From contig NC_086019.1 in NCBI RefSeq assembly GCF_036323735.1, forward strand, positions 240,243,102-240,307,101: 64,000 bases of DNA, written 5' to 3'. Of the stretch, positions 20,856 to 32,890 are shown in pieces. The translations under genes were made by a program, and so were the position numbers. Below the pieces are notes generated by a model, which saw only the letters and a list, made by a program, of their open reading frames with translations, was not told the DNA's origin and ran no database searches. Origin of the DNA: Rattus norvegicus. Lineage: Eukaryota; Chordata; Mammalia; Rodentia; Muridae. How positions within the stretch are numbered: the stretch's first letter is position 1; each line of letters opens with the position of its first letter.

Positions 20856-21149
20856 GTATGGGAAATGTTCTCTGATCTATCTTCCAAGGTGAACAGTCTT
20901 TCGCCCAGCCTGGAGCTTACTGACTCCAGCTTGCCTAGCTCACCAGCTATGATAAGCTTGCCTTTGCTGTAGTTCCTTACTTCCAGATATGGTGAAAACA
21001 TGAACCACTCACTCACTGGACATGTTATGAAATGGACTTAGACAAACGGTATGTTCAAGAAATGGCACTTTGACCTAGGACAAGAAAAAAGAATGGAGAT
21101 CTGTCTCTGGGAGTTCGCCTGTGTCTGCCTTTTGAGTGTTGGCTTACAG

Positions 21150-21258
21150 AAAGCTACTACACCCACCCAGTGTTTATGTGGGGCTTTTAGGATCCAAACT
21201 CCCATCCTCAAACTTAAATGGCAAGAGCTTTATCCACTGAGCCACTTCTCCAACCCCT
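21150..21258 (-). mobile_element. B3 SINE fragment
   Basis: 'tttatgtggggcttttaggatccaaactcc', 'ggcaagagctttatccactgagcca' and 'ctccaacccc' are the antisense 5' (tRNA-like) half of B3. Pieces are given shortened; the match is gapped. Confidence 0.65.
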
Positions 21259-21439
21259 GGGCCATTATTTCGTTAGTCTCTTTGGTCATTAAGAAGTTTC
21301 TTGTTCATTTTGCCTTTGGTGTTTATTATCATAATTTGGGTGAGAGTGATAGAAATGCTTTATATTTATTGTAAGTAAGTTATTTTATATAATAAACATT
21401 TTATATATAAGATATTTAAAAGCAATGCAATATACATCA

Positions 21440-22085
21440 CCAGTAAGTACATTCACTACATTAGAGGGTGTTCAATGGCATTAATCATCGGGAAGTGCAA
21501 ATCAAAACCATACCAACATTTTACACTGACTAGGATGTAGTAATGAAGAGGCCAGGACACTAGTGTTAGCAACTGAAGGGGAATTAAATGTCCCCTGCCA
21601 CTGGAGGAAGCACAGACTTGCAGTTCTGCAGACAGTTAAGCAGTTATGCTATGATTCAGCAGTTACACTATACACAGGGTGAATACAAACATTATGACCA
21701 TATAAAACTTATATGTGAATACTAAAACCACCATTGTTTGTGACTGATACATGGATAAGCAAAATATGATGTATGCATTCACTAGAATATTATTCAGTCA
21801 TAAACAAGAATTAAGTGCTGATGCGATCTGGGCAAACCCTAAAGAACCGTTCGATGAGTGAAAAATGACACACACATCGATCATGTTAGATGATTTCCCC
21901 CATTAAAAAAATGGTCCAGAATAAATACTCATCCAGAGGCATAAAACAGATCAGTTGTTATTTGGGGAGCTACTCTCCCAGATATGGGGATATTGCTAGG
22001 GATGAAAACAAAGGAGGTAGAGTAGCATTTTTTGGGGCAGTGAAAGGGCTCAGGCATTGATTGTGGTCATTATTCTTCAACTCTA
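21440..22085 (+). mobile_element. Old L1 (L1M-type) ORF2 3' fragment
   Basis: Ancient L1 landmarks survive: 'gggaagtgcaaatcaaaacc', 'cactagaatattattcagtc' and 'tgagtgaaaaatgacacaca'. The reading frame is destroyed by indels. Confidence 0.7.
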
Positions 22086-22374
22086 AATGAAAGGAAGGCC
22101 TCTACACTCTAAATGGGCGACCTTGGTGGTAGGCAAATTCTGGGTATAAACTTGCCATCCCCTTCCTTCATTCTTCCACAGTATTTAAAACAAACTCGAG
22201 AAAGAGATCGGCCTTAATGCCGCAGGCTTTCCTGCTTCTCTTCCCTCCTGGTCTCTGGTCACTTGCATTGTAGGGAAGAATAAAGACACTGTCACTCACT
22301 GGCAGTGGAGACAGAGGCCGGTAGCAAGGATGTGCATTCAGAGGCTTTCAATAAGTCACCTGTCAATCATGCCG
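22086..22374. other. No recognised gene
   Basis: Single-copy-looking sequence. Confidence 0.4.
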
Positions 22375-22530
22375 TTAGCTATTCATCCATCCATTGCCTA
22401 TCCCAGGCCCTTCCACATGCCAGGCTCTGCGCAAGGCTCCGGGACAAAGCAGTTAGAAAAGCAGGCAAGATCTCTATTGAAAAGACCTGCTCAGTCAACT
22501 CAGGAGAACTGGAAAGTGCACAGGCTCTTG
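22375..22530 (+). mobile_element. L2-class relic
   Basis: 'ttcatccatccattgcc', 'catgccaggctctgcgcaagg' and 'ggacaaagcagttagaa' follow the L2 3'-end pattern. Weakly preserved. Confidence 0.35.
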
Positions 22531-22879
22531 AGATGCAGCATGGATGCTGGGAGAGGGAGCCTTGTGGGGAAGGTTTGGGGGGAAGCTTCTGGAAGGAGGA
22601 ATGTAGCAAGACAATGTTTAACACCACTGACCAGTCAGATCAAGGCAATTAGAGAGTGGGTTTAGTTCTGGTAATGTCAAACCCAGGGAAAGAAAGGCCC
22701 AGTGAGTGACCTCGTTAAGGACTCTGGGGCAAGAAGGCTTTTCTAAAGGCTTATATACAGAGGAATCCCTGTCACCAAAACAGATACTGTTTTTGTTCTC
22801 CCACATTTAAATTGTATTTTTTCTTTCATATTTCATAATTATTGGCGTTATGCTTAATTATGTCACCGGTTTTACTACC

Positions 22880-23040
22880 TTGTATATTTTCTTAAAATTG
22901 TTTTCATTTATTTGACAATGTCAACCATGTGTACAGTGTACGCTAAGCATATTCACCCCTTGTTAACCTCTTGTATTCCTCTCCCATTCTCACGAGTGCA
23001 TTACTGTCTTGAGAGCTTGTTTGTTGGTTCTAGCAGGGGG
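22880..23040 (-). mobile_element. L1 (Lx-type) 3' UTR fragment
   Basis: 'gttttcatttatttgacaatg', 'gtgtacagtgtacgctaagc' and 'atattcacccc' resemble the antisense end of an older rodent L1 3' UTR. Confidence 0.4.
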
Positions 23041-23837
23041 CACAGATACTTGTATCCTCTTGACTGAAGACAGGTCCTTCTCTGTTGGGTAAGGTTGTCT
23101 TTCTCAACTGAAAATGCAGCTCTGTGAGGGATGCCCATGGAGCAGTGAGGGAGGAAGGAGACACCAGCCTAGGCCAGCCAGATCAGCTAAATCAACCCTG
23201 GGGACAGATTGTCCTTATGCAGTGTTGAACATGAAGATTGCTACTTAGGCTTTCCTCCCCCAAACCCTTGACCTGCTTTAGTCAGCATGACAACAGCCAT
23301 CTTTATTTTCTCATACACACGTCCCCTGCTCCCCTCTTGGGCCACTGTTACAATGTGGCTTATAGGTGCGTTGCGTTTAATAAAGATCTATCTAGGAGCG
23401 ATTATCAAAGGGACTGAAACTCTTTCAGCTTTAATTTGTTTCCCAACATGTTTTCTAAGCAACATTCTCTAAGCGCTAAGTAACATTTATCATGATAAAA
23501 AAAAAAAAAACCCTAACATTTAGTTCTCCATTCTGTCTTTTCCTGTCTTAGGTCAAAGCACCATTTCTTGAACATATCATTTGTCTAAATCCATTTCACA
23601 ACCTGTCTAGGGGCTGGGGGCTCATTATATTGCTAGCCTGTCCTAAAGTAAGGAACCTCATGGAAACTCAGGAGGCTTTGGAGCAGGAAGGCCTTGGGGC
23701 ATGAACTATCGCAAAAGCAAGCTTAAATCGCCATGTCCTTGACATGGCTTTGCCAAACCTTCCTACCTTGTGCTTTCATGTCAGAATTTTAGAGTTTTAC
23801 CATGAAAGCTGTGGATTTGTTGTTGATGGCTTTTTGT

Positions 23838-23841
<4 letters not shown>
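23041..23841. other. No recognised gene
   Basis: Single-copy-looking sequence with a 14-base A run near 23497-23510. Confidence 0.5.

Positions 23842-23873
<32 letters not shown>
23842..23873. repeat. (TG)n microsatellite
   Basis: Sixteen uninterrupted TG units. Confidence 0.95.
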
Positions 23874-23875
<2 letters not shown>

Positions 23876-23992
23876 ACCTTGGCACCATTTGACCCATTAA
23901 GAGAACCCAGCATGGGAAAGCATTGGTCTTTGGTATATAGTAGAAATTTAGCAGATTGTAGCACTAATGCTCTTCTCTGAAATACTGTCCAA

Positions 23993-24109
23993 TCAACATG
24001 ACTTTTTTTTTCTTTTTTTTTTTTCAGAGCTGGGGACCGAACCCAGGGCCTTGCGCTTGCTAGGCAAGTGCTCTACCACTGAGCTAAATCCCCAACCCCT
24101 CAACATGAC
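23993..24109 (-). mobile_element. ID element with 10-bp target-site duplication
   Basis: The body (24003-24099) is an antisense ID element: a T-rich tail, then the complement of the BC1-like 5' domain containing 'gagctaaatccccaacccc'. It is flanked by tcaacatgac at 23993-24002 and again at 24100-24109. The A box (antisense of tagctcagtgg) is intact. ID elements are moved by L1 proteins. Confidence 0.95.
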
Positions 24110-25707
24110 ATTTAACCATCCTCGCCACTGTTGTACATTAAAGAGAATGACCTCCCATTCTGTGCAGCCCTATGAGTAATGACGAATACTGAGAGCACTG
24201 CGTCATTTCGTGGAGCTGAGTTTGGGTTTGGGTTTATTGGGAGAGCTGATACTAGGGAGGTTTCAGCTGAAGGAGACTGTCTTGCCCACTGATAAAACTG
24301 TAGGATGGGATATTATGTAGGATCCTGGCTTCAGCGTGATTGGTTTCAGGCTTGAACGTTGAAGTCCAGCATTTCTTCCTTAAGATTTCCCTGCAGGAAT
24401 ATTAGTGCACAGGAGACTTTAAGAGAGTAGAAAGACTGTTGCAAAGAAAGCGAAGAGAGCTAGAAATTAGCTTCTAACTCTGTTCCCAAGTGCTTCACTG
24501 TATTCTGTAAGGCTTTGTAATACCAGAAGGCATAGTGCACGAATACGAAAGGGAATTCATTTTTCTAGATTCTCTAAACAGTTGGCTAAAACATATCACC
24601 AATGCCCAGGCCCACTGATGCCTGGCAAGCTTGTGGGAAAAGTGGGCAATTTCTCAATGGCCGTAGGTGGTAAGATCTCATGTGGTGTAGTGGAACATGC
24701 CCAGTGTGGATGCCAGGCGTTGATTCTTGACTCCACCCAGTGTACTCTGACCTTTAATAAGGGAGGCTTAGCTACCAAGTGAGCTGGTCGTGCGCTGGTC
24801 CGTGACAATTCCTTTCAGTCTGGTCTTTTTGGTGGTTCTATGATTTCTTCGTAAGGGACTCTTAGCTCTTTAACTTCCATGGTCTCCCATGAAGCAACTC
24901 CTAGAATCGCATCATAAGCAATCACCTGTTGAGTTGCAGGGAGTCCCGGTGATGTTAGGTTGCTCTCCTCAAATCATGGCTTATATTATCATGGGTTGGC
25001 GTTGAGAAAGCCTCTAATAAACCAGAGAGAAAAAGACAGCATTCATATCCTTTCAGGTTTCAGCGTGGGATGTAGATGATGTAATGACTGAAGGAGAACT
25101 GGGGATAATTATGCAGTCATAGAATGGGTCTTCTTGTTAAATAAACCACCATTAACAGGTTATTCAAGGACTGGGAAGTTCAACTGAGTGAGAGTTACAG
25201 ATGGTAAAAGACCTACTTATCTACTGTGATAAGAGGACCTTTTGGCTGATTCTTAGCGAGAGACTTCATTAGAAAGAGAGTTCAGATATGCTTCCTTCCT
25301 GACAAGATTCAAGAGATACAGTATTGTGTGAGTATACATTGCTTTTCAAATGCCATGTCTGGCATTTGTTTTGCCTCAGAGGGCATTCATTCCTACCTTA
25401 TAAATGTTGTCCTTTCCCAGGAGCCAAACAGGCTGCTCTTGATTCGTGAGCTGGTGAATAACGAGGTGCTTGGTGCTTGCTGACTGCATAGGTGATTCAC
25501 TACAAGGATCTCACTTTCTCATGCACAGTAATGCCATACAGATTTCTCCTAAAAAGCACACCAGACCATATCTGATGTCAACCTAGTGTCCTCTTTCTTG
25601 CTATGATGCTGGGACCCAAGACCACAGATTCCACACAGTAGAAGCTGTTAGCGTTTGTTAAATTTCTGAGTGAATGTCACTCTGGTACATTAAGATTTTT
25701 AGATACT
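24110..25707. other. No recognised gene or repeat
   Basis: A 1.6-kb stretch without an identifiable SINE, LINE or LTR. It has no long open frame and no CpG island. Confidence 0.5.
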
Positions 25708-26055
25708 GTTACGATTTGGATCTTAAATGTCTTTTGGAGTCTATGCGCTTAATGGCTTGCTCAGGAGGTAATGGAACCTCGAGGAAGGGGGTCCTAGAGG
25801 GAGTTGGGTCATGAAGGAGGTTCTTTGAAGGGACTATTGGAACCCTGGGTGCTGTTATTCTGCTTCTCTTTGCTTCCTGGTTGCAGTGAGGGGAACATGT
25901 TGGCATTGCCACACACTTTTGTTTTTTTCCACCGTTCTAGGTACCCAGATGCAACACATCCGAGAGATCACAGACTAAAACCCGTGAATCACGAGCCAAA
26001 TAATCAATACTTCTTACCTGGAGTAGTCACTACAACAGACAGTTGAAAACTCAGA
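25708..26055 (+). mobile_element. Old MaLR-like LTR
   Basis: 'acgatttggatcttaaatgtc', 'gagttgggtcatgaagg', 'attctgcttctctttgcttcc' and 'cacgagccaaataatcaa' match the order of an MLT1/MTE-age LTR. Confidence 0.45.
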
Positions 26056-26536
26056 TGTCTACTCACATTATCAATAAAGGATACACATCAAACTTCTTAA
26101 AATAGCACATTAGGCAGAGGCTTCACGGGTCACTCTGTTTTCCTCTGCAGCTTCCTCTCCCACCACTTAGTCGGCCCTGATTTGTCTGAATCTGGGAGTT
26201 GTTTCTGAGGTCTCTTCCCTGTTGACGTCAGCAGGTCCTACATTCAGGTTGCTGGAGCCTGACCTTCTCCACGTGGTGTCTCTGATCCCTGTGAACGACG
26301 TAGACCTTTTCTGCATCTACTATACTTCTGTAATCTTGTTAATCTCCAGAGAGTGGAGAGCATGCAGTAAGGGACCATGCCATCATTTTGAATATACCTT
26401 CAATGCCCAACTCATTTTAGGGATTCAGAAAAATGAGGCCTATTCATTAACGAAGACCTTGGCTTTTCCTCTACAGCAATGCTTCAAAGAGGTCGGCATG
26501 TTATCCTCACTCCTGTAAAGCAACATCTGACAACTT
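26056..26536. other. No recognised gene
   Basis: Single-copy-looking sequence. It contains a palindromic tgacgtca (26223-26230), a CRE-type octamer without supporting context. Confidence 0.4.
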
Positions 26537-26551
26537 TGTGTGGTGTGGTGT

Positions 26552-26602
<51 letters not shown>

Positions 26603-26835
26603 GTGTGTGTGTGTATGTGTGGTGTGGTGTGTGTATGTGTGTATGGTGTGTGGTGTGTGGTGTGTGTGTGTGTGTGTGGTGTGGTGTGTGTGTGTGTGGT
26701 GTGGTGTGTGTGTATGGTGTGTGGTGTGTGGCGTGTGTGTGTGTGTGTGTGGTGTGTGGTGTGTGGTGTGTGTGTATATGTGTGTGTGTGTGGTGTGTGT
26801 GTGTGTGGTGTGTGGTGTGTGTGTATGTGTGGTGT

Positions 26836-26875
<40 letters not shown>
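26537..26875. repeat. (TG)n / (GTGTGG)n complex microsatellite
   Basis: About 340 bases of TG runs broken by tggtgtgg and tatg units. All frames are open only because the repeat lacks stops. Confidence 0.95.
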
Positions 26876-26877
<2 letters not shown>

Positions 26878-27062
26878 GGGTGAGGGTGAAAAGGATAGAT
26901 GAGGTCTAAGTCCAGCTGAGAAATAAGAATTTTAGACTCCTATCTACCTGTGTTGAGACCCTTATTTTAGCAGTTCCTAGAACGGATCAGTTATTCTAAC
27001 TTATTGTAAGAATTTAAAGGACAAAAAGAAACATTACAATTCTGAAACCCTACAATCTAGCT

Positions 27063-27158
27063 AAGAACTGATAATAAATCTGATCAATCAGAACAAAACT
27101 GATAGAAATAAAGAACTGATAAGAAATCTGATCAATCAGAACAAAACTGATAGAAATA
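27063..27158. repeat. Tandem duplication, 2 x 48 bp
   Basis: Copy 1 is 27063-27110 and copy 2 is 27111-27158. They differ by one base (aataaat against aagaaat), so the duplication is recent. Confidence 0.95.
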
Positions 27159-27844
27159 AAAGGTACAGTTTTTATTTCTTAGTTTATTATTTTAAAATCA
27201 TGAATGACCAAGGATGTTGTGGAAGCATTTGGGAAGCGAGGCTAGGGAATATGTTGGGGAGCAGAAGATGAGACAGGGAAGCCAATTACCACGGTGGTCT
27301 CACTGGAGACTCCTGAACGGTGTGTAGAATACACCTCAGGCTTATCTAAGAGGCTAGGAAGCTGGGTTGTTATTGTCTCTCAGGTCTACTTCTGAGGGAT
27401 AAGCTTCTACCTTGCTTTGTGCTAAGACTCACTGCACTTTGATGCCAGAGAGGCTTAGGGCTCCTGGAAGTGGCTGTCTGTGTATTTGGATGAGTGCTGA
27501 AGTGGTGTGGGGGGCATGTGGGGAGAGAATATGAGAGACCAATTACGAATCCTCAAGTGCTCTCCTTGCTTTTGCTCGTAGGCACTGGCCTCTGGATTTA
27601 CAATAAAATATGTACAATGCAAACTTACAGATTGAGTTAGGTAGCTGGTTCTCAGCTGCGTGTAATTTAGTCCCCTCCCTTGGGGAATAGTTGCCCGAGT
27701 CTGCAATTGGTTTTAGCTGTCACAAGTAGGAGGGTGAGAGTTCTTCTGGTGTCTAGTGGGCAGGGACCCAACTACCCCTAAACTAATATCTAGTCTAAAA
27801 CTTCAATAGCACTGAGGGTTTGAATCTCTGGGTTAGGTTTATTA

Positions 27845-27930
27845 AAAATTACAGATAATACAATGGTTCGGAGAAGTAGAATAACTTTCTTTGACTTATA
27901 AAGCCAGTGCATGGCCAGGATTGAACTAGA
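27845..27930 (-). mobile_element. MIR SINE relic
   Basis: 'ggttcggagaagtagaataac' and 'agccagtgcatggccaggatt' match the antisense MIR core. Confidence 0.4.
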
Positions 27931-28078
27931 CTTCATCTATTTCCAAAGCCTGTGTCTTCTAGAGATCAAGAAAGAACCTAGAGGCTTACTGAAAAAAATA
28001 GAACAACTCAAAACAAACAAATAAACGTCCTCAGACCTATACTGGCCATGCCGCCTGGCCCAGAACTTCAAAGGCTCC

Positions 28079-28134
28079 TGGAGCTGGCTGGATCTGGCTG
28101 GATCTGGGTGGATCTGGCTGGGGCTGGCTGGGGC
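28079..28134. repeat. Short minisatellite, ggatctggct units
   Basis: Four to five 10-bp units (ggatctggct and variants) lie in tandem and then decay into ggctgggg. Confidence 0.85.
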
Positions 28135-29714
28135 TTGAGGGAGTTGGAGAATGAGAACCTTTCCCATCCTCCCCTGGCCTTGCTCTCTCCTGGGCAAGTT
28201 GTGGCAGGTTCCTTGGGCACAAATCCCAGATTTTGCATACCAGGCCTGGCCAGGTGCCCTTAGCTGGAAGCCCCAACTCCTTTGCAATGTACAAGGTTGT
28301 CCTTCTTCAGCCAAGGTTGACTGGTGGTTCTTTGTGGAACGGCAGCTCCCCACATTCCCCCAGGCTTGGGATGGTCTCTGGCAAGCGTGTAGAGTGAAGA
28401 GTTACAGGTGGTGTAGACTTGGTTTGGATGGAATCCCAGCTGGGGCAGTACCAGGAGCCTTCTGATCACTAGCTAGATAACTGTGGCTGGTTGCAGGATC
28501 CCAGAAACCTTCCCTCCTCTAGGAAACTAGCTTCAAGGGCAACAAGGGCTTCTGAGAAGCCAGAAGAAGCTCAAAAATGGAAACTCCTCTGTCATTTTTG
28601 CCTCCTCAGCTTTTAAATATTTTTTGCAAAAAGCACAGAGTTCTCAATTGCTGCGTTCCTTAAGATGGCGAGTCAGCCTAGCAGTGAACAGAGAACTAGG
28701 GCTCAGGATACAAAGAACAGCCATAAAGAGAAGACTGATGGGTCTCTGAACTTAGCTGTTTTTTTTTTTTTTTTGGGGGGGGGGTAGAGACTTTGGGTTA
28801 TTTTTTGGGGGCAAAGGCAAGACCTAGGCTCCTTTCGAGTGCTTTCAGTTCAGCTCTCCAGTGTCCCGTCTTCTGGTTTCCAGACTCACATCTTGCCTGG
28901 AGGAACTGACAGCTATCCCACATGCTGTTTAATCAAACTTTTCATTTGATGTTGGTTGGAATTTCACATGTGGACCAAATACAAAGAAATTAAGTGATTC
29001 CAGCAGCTTGAATCTAAGGGAAGCATTAACCTTTGATATCAAATAATGTTTCCAGAGTAGAAGCACTGAGTAGAAGCTAGTTCATTTGTTCGTTCATTGC
29101 TTCACCCCCTCCCCCAGTTTGGCAAGCAATTCCTAAGGACTACCCTGCTCAAAGCAGGTGTTGTGAGGTTCATTAAGGGACATGCAGAGAAGCTTAATAT
29201 CTAATGAGGGAGAGACGATGAGCTAGCCCACCTTGCAGGACAGAAGTTGGCATACTGCAGAAACTCTTTCCCACTTTTGGGCTCTGAAGTGATTCTGGCA
29301 TAGAGAAGATGAAACAAATATGTGGTATATTTCTAAGAAAGTGCACCACGGTAGAGTAAGAGAAAAGTAGTATTTTACTGAGGGGCAGAGATGGAAAAAC
29401 ATACCAACCAAGTACGTTCGTTTCTTAAATAATTTTTTTAATAATCATCTTGTCCTATTTTTCTACTGTCCTGTTGTTAGAATAGCTAACTTTTTGTACT
29501 AAATAATATCAAGACATAGCTTGTGGGGCATTGCATTCCTGTAAACACTGACTATTCCGTATGTACAGAAATCGATGGTGAGTTTCCTAACAGAGTGACT
29601 TGATAATTTTTTCTTGACTGATAATTGTGAAAATTTGGGGCCTTGATCTGTGTACTGCTGTCCAATTTTGTCCTCTCTACCTCTTTCCCTCTTTCTTTTA
29701 ATTCCTTCCTTTTC
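28135..29714. other. No recognised gene
   Basis: Single-copy-looking sequence with a T run followed by a G run at about 28761-28786. Confidence 0.5.
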
Positions 29715-29793
29715 TTTCTGTGCCAAGGCCTGAGCCTGGGGTTCCAAGCATGTTAGGGAATCACTTTCCCATCACGTTACATCCCCAGCTAAT
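29715..29793 (-). mobile_element. ID/B4-type SINE fragment
   Basis: 'ctgagcctggggttccaagcatg' and 'ttacatccccagc' are the antisense tRNA-derived end of ID/B4 elements. Confidence 0.5.
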
Positions 29794-29969
29794 AGTTTTA
29801 TTCTTTTCAATAGTTTATATTTACTCTTTTGCAAAAAAAAATTCCACTGTGATGCATTGCAAGTAAACTAACAAGACAATTTTCTACCCATAGGTGTTCT
29901 GAGGACATTTTGTGAAACATTGCTAACTTCTGTCTTTCCCTCATAATATAAGCTACCTTAGGATGAAAC

Positions 29970-29989
29970 ACACACACTCTCTCTCTCTT

Positions 29990-30021
<32 letters not shown>
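29970..30021. repeat. (CA)n(CT)n(TG)n compound microsatellite
   Basis: Short CA and CT runs are followed by about 14 TG units. Confidence 0.9.
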
Positions 30022-30025
<4 letters not shown>

Positions 30026-30469
30026 TGTTCATATCTCAGTCTTAAGCCCATGAATGATTAGATTCATTGAATGTTATAGTAGATTTAAACATACAAAAAA
30101 ATTAGGTCAACTATCACTGAATATTTTTCAACTTTTGGAAGCTCATTTGTGGTTCTTGACTTGAATTAGCACTTGCTTTGACATAATCATTAACAAGAAA
30201 AGGAGTCCTTGATCTGTCTGTCCTAGAGATTGTTTTTGCAGGCCTCAGGCTCATTATTCTGTTAGTTTGTGGGTGTGTTGAAGCCACACACCCCTATTAT
30301 TTCTCCATCATCACGCTCATTTTGTATATATGGACTTTTACAGTGCTAATTTTTCTTAAAATGTACAAATAATGGTCTGACACTTATTACCTCTTTTATA
30401 AGCGTAATGTTTCTGACGCTATTTATCATTCACTCTTTCTTTGACCACTCAGTTTTTAAATAATTGTTA
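30022..30469. other. No recognised gene
   Basis: AT-rich single-copy-looking sequence. Confidence 0.45.
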
Positions 30470-30640
30470 ATTGTCTGCATTGATGTTGCGCTAGGTATCA
30501 TGGATGCAAAGATATGATACCAACTTCCTGCTTTCTAGGAGTTAGAAATCTAGCAGGAGAGTTAGAGACACGGATACAAAAACATAGGGACTAAGTTGGT
30601 ATTTGTATAAGAGAGAGGCTCAGGATTTGAAGCCATTAGT
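30470..30640 (+). mobile_element. L2-class relic
   Basis: 'tgcgctaggtatcatggatgc', 'ttctaggagttagaaatctag' and 'aggagagttagagac' match the familiar 'gtgctaggc..ggagcttacagtctag..gagacag' order of L2 3' ends. Confidence 0.45.
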
Positions 30641-31369
30641 TTCATGTTAGAGGATAGAGTATTCATAAAAGAGATCATTTTAAATTCAGGTTGGACATGA
30701 GAGTGGGGTTCTGTCAAGAAGACAGTGGGCAGAACCTGCTCAGAAGACATGGATGATGGATCATAACTAAGAGTATGTCACTACCGCCATCATTATAACC
30801 CCATTAACATCCCAATTATTACACAGTTGTTATGATTATATTTACCTTTCATCACTGTGGTCAAATCACTCAGTTGGGGAAGGATTTATCTCATCTATTA
30901 GTTCCAGAGAGCTCGGTCATACTGGCTTACCTTTCTATGTTTTAGAAGAACATCTTATTGTAGGAACATGTGGTAAAGGAGCTACTCATGGTGGACAAGA
31001 AACAGAATCAGTGGAACAAAAGGGATAGGAAAAATAGGCCCCTACCCCAGAGGGAAATTCTTCCCACTAAGTTTTACTTAAACTGTTAAAGTTTCTAGAA
31101 CCACCCAAACACATAAGCTCTCAAACACATAAACCTGGGAGGGAGTATTTCTGTTGAAATAATAACAATGATCATTCTACTTCCACTGTCACCACTCCTG
31201 AATACCACTCCCACCGCTGTCACCATTGTCATTATCACAGCCACCATTGTCACCATGATCCCCCGTTGTCACCATGACCCCCTTATTGTCAGTATTACTA
31301 ACACTCCTGTTGGCTGGCAGGTGTCAGTTACTTGCCATGTATAGGCATAGCACTAAGGGAGAACTTCTC
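30641..31369. other. No recognised gene; degenerate CACCATTGT repeat
   Basis: At 31190-31295 there is a loose repeat of caccattgtc/accatgatc units. The rest is single-copy-looking. Confidence 0.5.
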
Positions 31370-31510
31370 TGCATGACATGTAATCTTCTCAACTTATAAA
31401 GCAGTCCATCTAAGGGTTCCAACTTAAAAGTCAAGAAAGAGTCACAGAAGCAAGAATAACTAGCCCTATTAATGCCTCTAAGCAGTGACAGGATTCCAAC
31501 TCAGGTCTGC
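31370..31510 (-). mobile_element. MIR SINE relic
   Basis: 'gtaatcttctcaacttataaagc' through 'gtgacaggattccaactcagg' follows antisense MIR order. Confidence 0.4.
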
Positions 31511-31984
31511 TTAGCTCAATAGGTAAACATTTAGTTGGGTCTCTCAGGAGTCTTAAACACAAGGCCAGATGTTTAGCTTTACCATTGTACTAAGTATTTC
31601 AAGGCCTAGAATCTCTTTCTGTTCCTGGCAAACATTAAAAAAAATCGTTTCTTAAGTTGTTTATTAAAATGCTAAACAAGATTTGTCCTGGCTAGTTTTA
31701 TGTCAACTTGACACAAGCTGGAGTCCTTTTAGAAGAGGGAAGCTCAACTGAGAAAGTGTCCCCATGAGACCGGCCTATGGTCAGTCATGTGGTCCATGTG
31801 GGAACCCAGATAATTGTGAGTGGCTCCACACCTGAGTAGACAGTCCAGGGGAATGTATAACATAGTCAGCTGAGCAAGCCATGAGGACCAAGTGGGACTT
31901 CTCCATAGCTTCTGTATCAGTGCCTGTCTTCAGGTTCCTGCACAGCTTGAGTTCCTGTCCTGACTTTCTTGAAGATTGATGGTC

Positions 31985-32386
31985 TCATGGTTTGACTGAG
32001 AATGACACCTGTAAGCTCATATATTTGAATGTTTAGACACCAGGGAGAGGTATTATTTGAAAGGATTAAGTGGTGTGGCCTTGTTGGAGGAGGTGTGTCA
32101 CTAGGGGTGGGCTTTGAGATTTCGTAAACCCATGCCAGACCCAGGCTCTCTCTCACTCTCGAGCTCTCTCTGTCGCTGTCTCTCTGTATCTCTGTCTCTC
32201 TCTGTCTCTCTGCTTGAAGATCAGGATGCAACTCTCAGCTACCACTCCAGTACCATGCACCCTACCTTGATAATAATTGACTAAACCTCTGAAACTATTA
32301 GCCAGCCCCCAATAGATGCTTTCTTCTATTAAGAGTTGCTCTGGTCATGGTGTCTTTTCACAGCAATAGAGCAGTGACTAAGACGG
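31985..32386 (+). mobile_element. MaLR-type LTR nested in an older LTR
   Basis: It runs from 'tctcatggtttgactgagaatg' to 'agcaatagagcagtgactaagac' and carries the 'ggtgtggccttgttggaggagg' block plus a CT-rich expansion at 32142-32215. It belongs to the same family as the LTR at 187-535. Confidence 0.7.
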
Positions 32387-32439
32387 ATAAGCTGATACAT
32401 AAACCCTTTCCTCTCTAAGGTGCTTTTGGTCATGGTGTT

Positions 32440-32620
32440 TTTTTGTTTTTTGTTTTTTTGTCTTTTTTTTTTTATTAACTTGAGTATTTCTTATTTACAT
32501 TTTGATTGTTATTCCCCTTCCCGGTTTCCGGGCCAACATCGCCCTAACCCCTCCCCCTCCCTTTCTATATGGGCTTCCCCTCCCCATCCTCCCCCCATTA
32601 CCACCCTCCCCCCCAACAAT
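32440..32620 (-). mobile_element. Short L1 3' end (5'-truncated)
   Basis: A T-rich tail is followed by 'attaacttgagtatttctta', 'ccccttcccggtttccggg' and a C-rich tract. This is the same order as the 3' end of the intact L1 at 55961-56098. Only about 150 bp of L1 3' UTR was copied. Confidence 0.85.
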
Positions 32621-32734
32621 AGCAATAGAAACCCTCACTGAGACAATGTTATTCAAAGATGGCCCCAAGTAATTAAATACAATTTGACGCAATGAAATGT
32701 ATGATGGGTTGGGTTGTTAAGTAGCAATGGCTAT

Positions 32735-32890
32735 TTCTGGGTTCTGTGACCCTGAACTGACTCTAATGCCCGTAGATTTTTAGTTTCTTTATGTGAAAAA
32801 TTATGCTACTCATAAAAGTTACTCCTAAGGTTATTGAAACTATTAAATATGTTAATATTTGTAAAGTGCTTAACATAGGGGATGGTCGTA
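32735..32890 (+). mobile_element. MIR SINE relic
   Basis: 'gttctgtgaccctgaactgac', 'ttagtttctttatgtgaaaaa' and 'aatatttgtaaagtgcttaac' are in sense MIR order. Confidence 0.65.

Larger units (their letters stand above)
31684..32645 (+). mobile_element. MaLR-like LTR carrying two nested insertions
   Basis: The host LTR begins tgtcctggctag (31684) and resumes as 'cataaaccctttcctctctaagg' and 'ggtcatggtgttt'. It closes with 'aatagaaaccctcactgagaca' (end 32645). Its interior is split first by another LTR (about 31985-32386) and then by an L1 3' end (about 32440-32620). Confidence 0.7.

Noticed and set aside
20328..20892. Open frames of 98-173 codons across the L1 5' UTR and CT tract
   Set aside because: Composition-driven frames in the GC-rich L1 5' UTR and the pyrimidine tract; no family resemblance.
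26223..26230. CRE octamer tgacgtca as a promoter element
   Set aside because: A single octamer without a CpG island, TATA box or transcript evidence is expected by chance.
26479..26909. Overlapping valine/cysteine-rich open frames of 120-134 codons
   Set aside because: Stop-free reading of the TG microsatellite.
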